A DNA stretch of 18,455 bases, from positions 1 to 18,455 of the forward strand of contig CAZJHS010000058.1 in NCBI GenBank assembly GCA_964545895.1, written 5' to 3'. The position numbers and the translations under genes are program-made. Shown piece by piece: positions 15,537-18,455 of the stretch. The notes beneath the pieces were generated by a model. That model was not told the DNA's origin. It searched no databases and was given only the letters and a program-made list of their open reading frames with translations. The DNA is from UBA6183 sp964545895 (lineage in GTDB: Bacteria; Bacteroidota; Bacteroidia; UKL13-3). The stretch's first letter is position 1. The number at the start of each line of letters is the position of its first letter.

Positions 15537-16325
15537 TTAATCCCAAATGGTTTGGTATTGTTTTTTTAGCAAAGACTGTAAGTCATTTTTGCTCACTGCA
15601 ACTTCAATGGTACCTTGCGCGTAAGGTGCAATTTCGTATGGATTATACAACCAAGTAATGCCTTCATCGGTAATGGTAAAATTATCGGTAAGGTAAAATT
15701 TACCTTCGTTAAATAAGTATCCTAATGTTTCTAAATTAGCATCAGGTTGTATTTCATTTGCTATTCTAAACTGCTTTTCGGCAATGCTTGTTAATTCCTT
15801 TAATGCACTATCGCCAACTAGTTTTTTAAGTGTTACAAATTGTTTAGCCTCTTTATCGTAATTGGTAAAAAAGGTAGAATAAATACCATGCGCACCACCG
15901 GTATAATCATCCGTTTCAATACTTAAACATACCAACGTATTGGTTTGAAAAGGAACTGTAATATTGGTTTGACTGTACCAACTTTGCTCCGAATCTGCTT
16001 GATGCTTCATCATATCGGCATAAGCATTTATAAAGGTTTGTTGGGTTTGTTGTAACGATACTTTATTGCTTGCACCAAATATGGTTAAAATTACATTGTT
16101 TAAAGTATCAACCGCAGCACCTTCGCCTGTAAAAAATGGATACGAATAATTAATGTAAGTACAATTAGCCGAATCGGTATTGCAATTATTATACACTTGT
16201 TGCAATGTTTTTATTTCATACGCCAAGGTATCTGATGCGTTATGTTTACCCTTACTACAAGATGTTTTAGTTATTAATGAGACAAAGCCCACCGCAAGAA
16301 GAATTACTGAAATTATATTTTTCAT
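15537..16325 (-). CDS. DUF3298/DUF4163-type lipoprotein
   Basis: 262 residues. The N-terminus is a hydrophobic export signal with a possible lipobox ending at C23 (LITKTSC); Lys at -3 is atypical, so lipidation is only likely. The body matches the RsiV/PdaC-like pair of domains: an N-terminal DUF4163-like part (SYPFFTGEGAAVDTLNNVI, 61-79) and a DUF3298 part with DDYTGGAHG (139-147), FVTLKKLVGDSALKEL (163-178), GKFYLTDNFTI (208-218) and WLYNPYEIAPYAQG (225-238). Proteins with these domains are extracytoplasmic; some bind lysozyme or act on peptidoglycan, but that cannot be claimed here. It follows the haem-binding protein after 27 bp on the same strand and is probably cotranscribed with it. 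Confidence 0.85.
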   Translation of the reverse strand: MKNIISVILLAVGFVSLITKTSCSKGKHNASDTLAYEIKTLQQVYNNCNTDSANCTYINYSYPFFTGEGAAVDTLNNVILTIFGASNKVSLQQTQQTFINAYADMMKHQADSEQSWYSQTNITVPFQTNTLVCLSIETDDYTGGAHGIYSTFFTNYDKEAKQFVTLKKLVGDSALKELTSIAEKQFRIANEIQPDANLETLGYLFNEGKFYLTDNFTITDEGITWLYNPYEIAPYAQGTIEVAVSKNDLQSLLKKQYQTIWD

Positions 16326-16352
16326 ATCAAGTGGATTTAATTGTACAACTAT

Positions 16353-16835
16353 TTATGGGGTAGGTTGAAGTTTACTAAGCGAGTCGGCTAAAATTTGTTG
16401 TTTGCCTTGTTTGGCCCAAGCTATTAAATCAGCCGATTGCTGCGCTGTTAGTACTGCGTTTTTATGAATGATGGTATATGATGTAAGCGGCATTTCATGC
16501 TCATCCAACATTTCTACTACTTCATCTAACTTATGCATTTTACGTTTGCTGGTGTATTTAGCAAACTCTGTAAAATTTAAATGGCGTACACCATCTTCTA
16601 CGTGATGATTAATCCAAAAACCAAAAGGTTGAACCTTTGTGTACCAAGGATACACCGTACTATTGCTATGACAATCGTTGCAACTAGTATGCAGCATTTG
16701 CTTAATATTTTCTGGCGTATTTACCACTGTTGTAATATCGGCACTGCCCCACTCTTGTGCTTGGTTTTTAGTCATTGGAATAAATTGTATAACAATAAGT
16801 GCAACAACTAAAGCTAATCCTATTTTTTTTATCAT
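16353..16835 (-). CDS. Haem-binding domain protein with one CxxCH motif
   Basis: 160 residues. An N-terminal membrane anchor or signal (IGLALVVALIVIQFIP, 5-20) is followed by a periplasmic domain of the Haem_bd type. CNDCH (52-56) is a covalent haem c attachment site, with the family's surrounding YPWYTKVQPFGFWINHHV (62-79). MPLTSYTIIHKNAVLT (115-130) contains M115, a possible axial ligand. The C-terminus is helical (QQSADLIAWAKQGKQQIL). Such proteins are thought to be small redox or electron-carrying cytochromes, but partners are unknown. It is the first gene of a probable pair with the DUF3298 lipoprotein. No good promoter box was found in the 47 bp between its start and the ureohydrolase terminator. 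Confidence 0.88.
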   Translation of the reverse strand: MIKKIGLALVVALIVIQFIPMTKNQAQEWGSADITTVVNTPENIKQMLHTSCNDCHSNSTVYPWYTKVQPFGFWINHHVEDGVRHLNFTEFAKYTSKRKMHKLDEVVEMLDEHEMPLTSYTIIHKNAVLTAQQSADLIAWAKQGKQQILADSLSKLQPTP

Positions 16836-16882
16836 GGTGATGTTTTTTTAACCACTGCAAGTTACACAAACTATATTAAAAT

Positions 16883-16917
16883 AATACGGCCGGCACACAA
16901 AGTGTGCCGGCCGTATT
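16883..16917 (-). terminator. Rho-independent terminator of the ureohydrolase gene
   Basis: A 16-bp perfect stem (16883-16898 with 16902-16917; GC-rich core CGGCCGGCACAC) closes an AAA loop. On the minus strand it is followed by a T-rich ATTTTAATA. It lies 18 bp after the ureohydrolase stop and is strikingly GC-rich for this DNA. Confidence 0.85.
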
Positions 16918-16935
16918 TACTTATTTACCGCAAAT

Positions 16936-17994
16936 TTAATTGGCTTTTACACCATTTGATACTAAACACATGTTACTTACTTTATATAATAAACGAGCGC
17001 CAACATTCGCATCCCATTCATCTTTACCTGGTGCAACCTCATTAATATCAAAAGCTATAATTTGCTTTTTAGCTTCTACTAATTTCTGAATTAAATATAC
17101 CACTTGTTCAAACTCAAAACCGCCTGGTACTGGTGTTCCTGTATTTGGGCAAAGCTTAGGATCAAGGCCATCAATATCAATACTTAAATATACTTTTTCG
17201 GGCAATGCTTTTATAATTTCATCACATTGTTTAGCCCATGTTTTACCCTCGTACTGTTGTGCTTTAATATCACTATCATAAAATGTTTTTACGCGTTTCG
17301 AGTTATCACTCAATACACGTTCATCTTCACAATAATCTCTAATACCAACTTGCACCAACTTACTTACTTGCTCAATTTTTAACGCATTAAACATGATAGA
17401 AGCATGCGAAAATTCAAAACCTTCGTAGGCATCGCGTAAATCGGCATGGGCATCTATTTGTAAAATACCAAAGCTCTCGTGTTTCTCTGCCAAAGCCTGC
17501 ATCAAGCCAAGTGGTGTACTGTGGTCGCCACCCAAAAGTGCTACAACCTTTCCCTTATCCATTTGTTTCAACGCTTCCTTTTTTACCCATTTATTTAGGT
17601 ATTTGCAAGCCGCATCAACTTCCTTTTTAATGGCTTTCATGTTTGCATTTTTATCAGCAGTTTTTCCATCGGCATACATGTCAATATACTTCTCTGCTTT
17701 TTTACGCAACTGGTTGCTGGTTGATTTTATTTTTTTGCTCACAGGTTGCATCGCAATTCCGAGCTTCCATGCATCTGCTACAAATGGGTCGTATAAATCT
17801 ACTTGGTATGATGCTTCATAAACCGCAGCCGGACCATCAGCCGTACCTGCACTGTATGATACGGTAACTTCCCATGGCACAGGAATAATTACTAATGATG
17901 CATCAGCTGGTTCAAATGGTAAACCAAAAATATTGTTATCGGCACTCCCAATATCGTTTGGGTTAAATTGTGCTATTTTGTTTTCTTTACTCAT
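16936..17994 (-). CDS. Ureohydrolase of the agmatinase/arginase family
   Basis: 352 residues. The two-metal (usually Mn) site is complete: H158 in LGGDHST, D181, H183 and D185 in QIDAHADLRDAYEG, and D273 and D275 in LSIDIDGLDP. Family members hydrolyse guanidino compounds such as agmatine or arginine to urea and an amine. NTGTPVPGG (284-292) and FSHASI (195-200) favour an agmatinase-like rather than an arginase-like enzyme, as in many Bacteroidota annotated agmatinase family. Residues about 85-150 are a Lys-rich stretch, making the N-terminal part longer than in E. coli-type agmatinase. Guanidine hydrolase, guanidinobutyrase or formimidoylglutamase are alternatives. It is monocistronic with its own terminator. 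No arginine decarboxylase gene is in the window. Confidence 0.88.
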   Translation of the reverse strand: MSKENKIAQFNPNDIGSADNNIFGLPFEPADASLVIIPVPWEVTVSYSAGTADGPAAVYEASYQVDLYDPFVADAWKLGIAMQPVSKKIKSTSNQLRKKAEKYIDMYADGKTADKNANMKAIKKEVDAACKYLNKWVKKEALKQMDKGKVVALLGGDHSTPLGLMQALAEKHESFGILQIDAHADLRDAYEGFEFSHASIMFNALKIEQVSKLVQVGIRDYCEDERVLSDNSKRVKTFYDSDIKAQQYEGKTWAKQCDEIIKALPEKVYLSIDIDGLDPKLCPNTGTPVPGGFEFEQVVYLIQKLVEAKKQIIAFDINEVAPGKDEWDANVGARLLYKVSNMCLVSNGVKAN

Positions 17995-18003
17995 AACTAA
18001 TGG

Positions 18004-18032
18004 CGAAAATATGGCTTAAAAACATTATTCAA
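18004..18032 (-). promoter_or_regulatory. Weak candidate promoter of the ureohydrolase gene
   Basis: On the minus strand TTG (18032-18030) is followed after 18 bp by TATTTTCG (18011-18004), one mismatch from TAnnTTTG. The implied leader is only a few bases long, which lowers confidence. Confidence 0.3.
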
Positions 18033-18065
18033 TGTTAAGTTTTTGATAAATGAAGGCACGGCTAA

Positions 18066-18173
18066 CTAATCGTTTTTTTTGTGTTGTTTAAACTCAATTT
18101 TATAAATAACCCAAGCTAAACCGCCTAATAAGTGCAACAGCACTATGGCAAACATGATATTGTGCATTAACAT
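18066..18173 (-). CDS. Possible 35-aa single-span membrane protein
   Basis: A short frame starting at ATG 18173 (or 18167, two codons later). The product is one hydrophobic span (IMFAIVLLHLLGGLAWVIY) followed by a charged tail (KIEFKQHKKND). This N-out/C-in type layout is typical of real small membrane proteins, and Trp plus the basic tail are unlikely to be chance alone, but the AT-rich context makes short frames common. No family is recognised, and only an imperfect -7 box (TTCCTTTG, 18185-18178) lies upstream, too close to the start to be convincing. A longer frame overlapping it at 18100-18309 on the same strand looks less like a protein. Confidence 0.35.
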   Translation of the reverse strand: MLMHNIMFAIVLLHLLGGLAWVIYKIEFKQHKKND

Positions 18174-18341
18174 AGCACAAAGGAAAGCATTGGCACTTTA
18201 GTAAACTATGATGTTTGTAAGGGTTTGAGGGGGACAGACCAAAGAAAAAAACACTGTAAAAACCAACTTGAATACTAAATAAAAACATTTTTTTTAGTAT
18301 GTTTGACATTATTAAACCCTTGAGAAATTAACAACAAATTT
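18174..18341. other. Noncoding spacer with inverted repeats
   Basis: No gene is supported here. An 8-bp inverted repeat, ATACTAAA (18272-18279) and TTTAGTAT (18293-18300), overlaps the -7 box of the rightmost gene. A more distant pair, AAGGGTTT (18219-18226) and AAACCCTT (18313-18320), brackets it. Confidence 0.4.
18298..18305 (+). promoter_or_regulatory. Candidate -7 box for the rightmost secreted-protein gene
   Basis: TATGTTTG matches TAnnTTTG exactly, 36 bp before the ATG at 18342. The nearest upstream TTG (18268-18270) is 27 bp away, too far for a standard -33 element. Confidence 0.45.
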
Positions 18342-18455
18342 ATGAAAAACTTAATTAAACTCTTAGCAATTATCGCTTTAATAACCATAGAAACAAGTAA
18401 TGTTTGTGGTCAAATACAAATAATAAGTCAAGATATTACTATAAGTAAAGATACA
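18342..18455 (+). CDS. Start of a secreted protein, cut by window edge
   Basis: The first 38 codons of a gene that continues beyond the window. MKNLIKLLAIIALITIE is a basic-then-hydrophobic signal peptide, with probable cleavage near VCGQ at residues 21-24; the cysteine at 22 is not in a good lipobox. The mature part begins IQIISQDITISKDT, a beta-strand-like stretch too short to assign to a family. An exact -7 box lies upstream. Export is well supported; function is unknown. Confidence 0.65.
   Translation, partial: MKNLIKLLAIIALITIETSNVCGQIQIISQDITISKDT

Noticed and set aside
18100..18309. 69-codon minus-strand frame near the right end
   Set aside because: Mixed, Cys/His/Ser-rich composition without domain or signal logic; the shorter overlapping frame at 18066-18173 looks more protein-like.
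1..18455. CRISPR array, insertion sequence, prophage, tRNA or rRNA
   Set aside because: No regularly spaced repeats, transposase, integrase, phage structural gene set or tRNA-like fold was seen; the phage-like motif is a single segment inside a T9SS protein.

Overview
The window looks like chromosomal DNA from a member of the Bacteroidota. It is AT-rich. Two large secreted proteins end in type IX secretion (T9SS) sorting domains and carry the linker module typical of that phylum. Start codons lack Shine-Dalgarno sequences, and several have the Bacteroidota -7 box TAnnTTTG just upstream. Genus cannot be told from the sequence. I see no tRNA, rRNA, CRISPR array, transposase or phage module.

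Layout. 1-1840 (minus): chrA chromate-type transporter followed 2 bp later by a secreted CarboxypepD_reg-like protein that runs off the left edge. 1851-1874: terminator of the next gene, touching the chrA start. 1896-7452: two divergent, architecturally related T9SS cargo proteins (795 and 1007 aa) separated by 145 bp. 7472-7505: bidirectional terminator. 7525-9641 (minus): purB and a DnaQ/ExoX-like exonuclease, overlapping by one base. 9828-11594 (plus): sppA with a strong terminator. 11684-12058 (plus): small zinc-ribbon protein, convergent with a THUMP-like-domain methyltransferase (12062-13267, minus). 13287-13397 (plus): a 36-residue lipoprotein. 13394-13795 (minus): OsmC-family protein, divergent from an exported barrel-like protein (13832-14593) that is tightly coupled to lipA (14595-15464). 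15482-15519: bidirectional terminator. 15537-16835 (minus): c-type haem-binding protein followed by a DUF3298-type lipoprotein. 16936-17994 (minus): ureohydrolase of the agmatinase/arginase family. 17995-18341: mostly noncoding, with one possible 35-codon membrane protein. 18342-18455: start of a secreted protein cut by the right edge.

Most of the content is housekeeping (purine synthesis, lipoate synthesis, membrane proteolysis, polyamine or guanidino metabolism) mixed with envelope and secreted proteins. No convincing new multi-gene system is visible. The points most worth a second look are the small lipoprotein with its own promoter, the interlocked promoters of the OsmC/barrel-lipA pair, the paired T9SS proteins (one with a phage-fibre-like insert), and the chrA start abutting a terminator.
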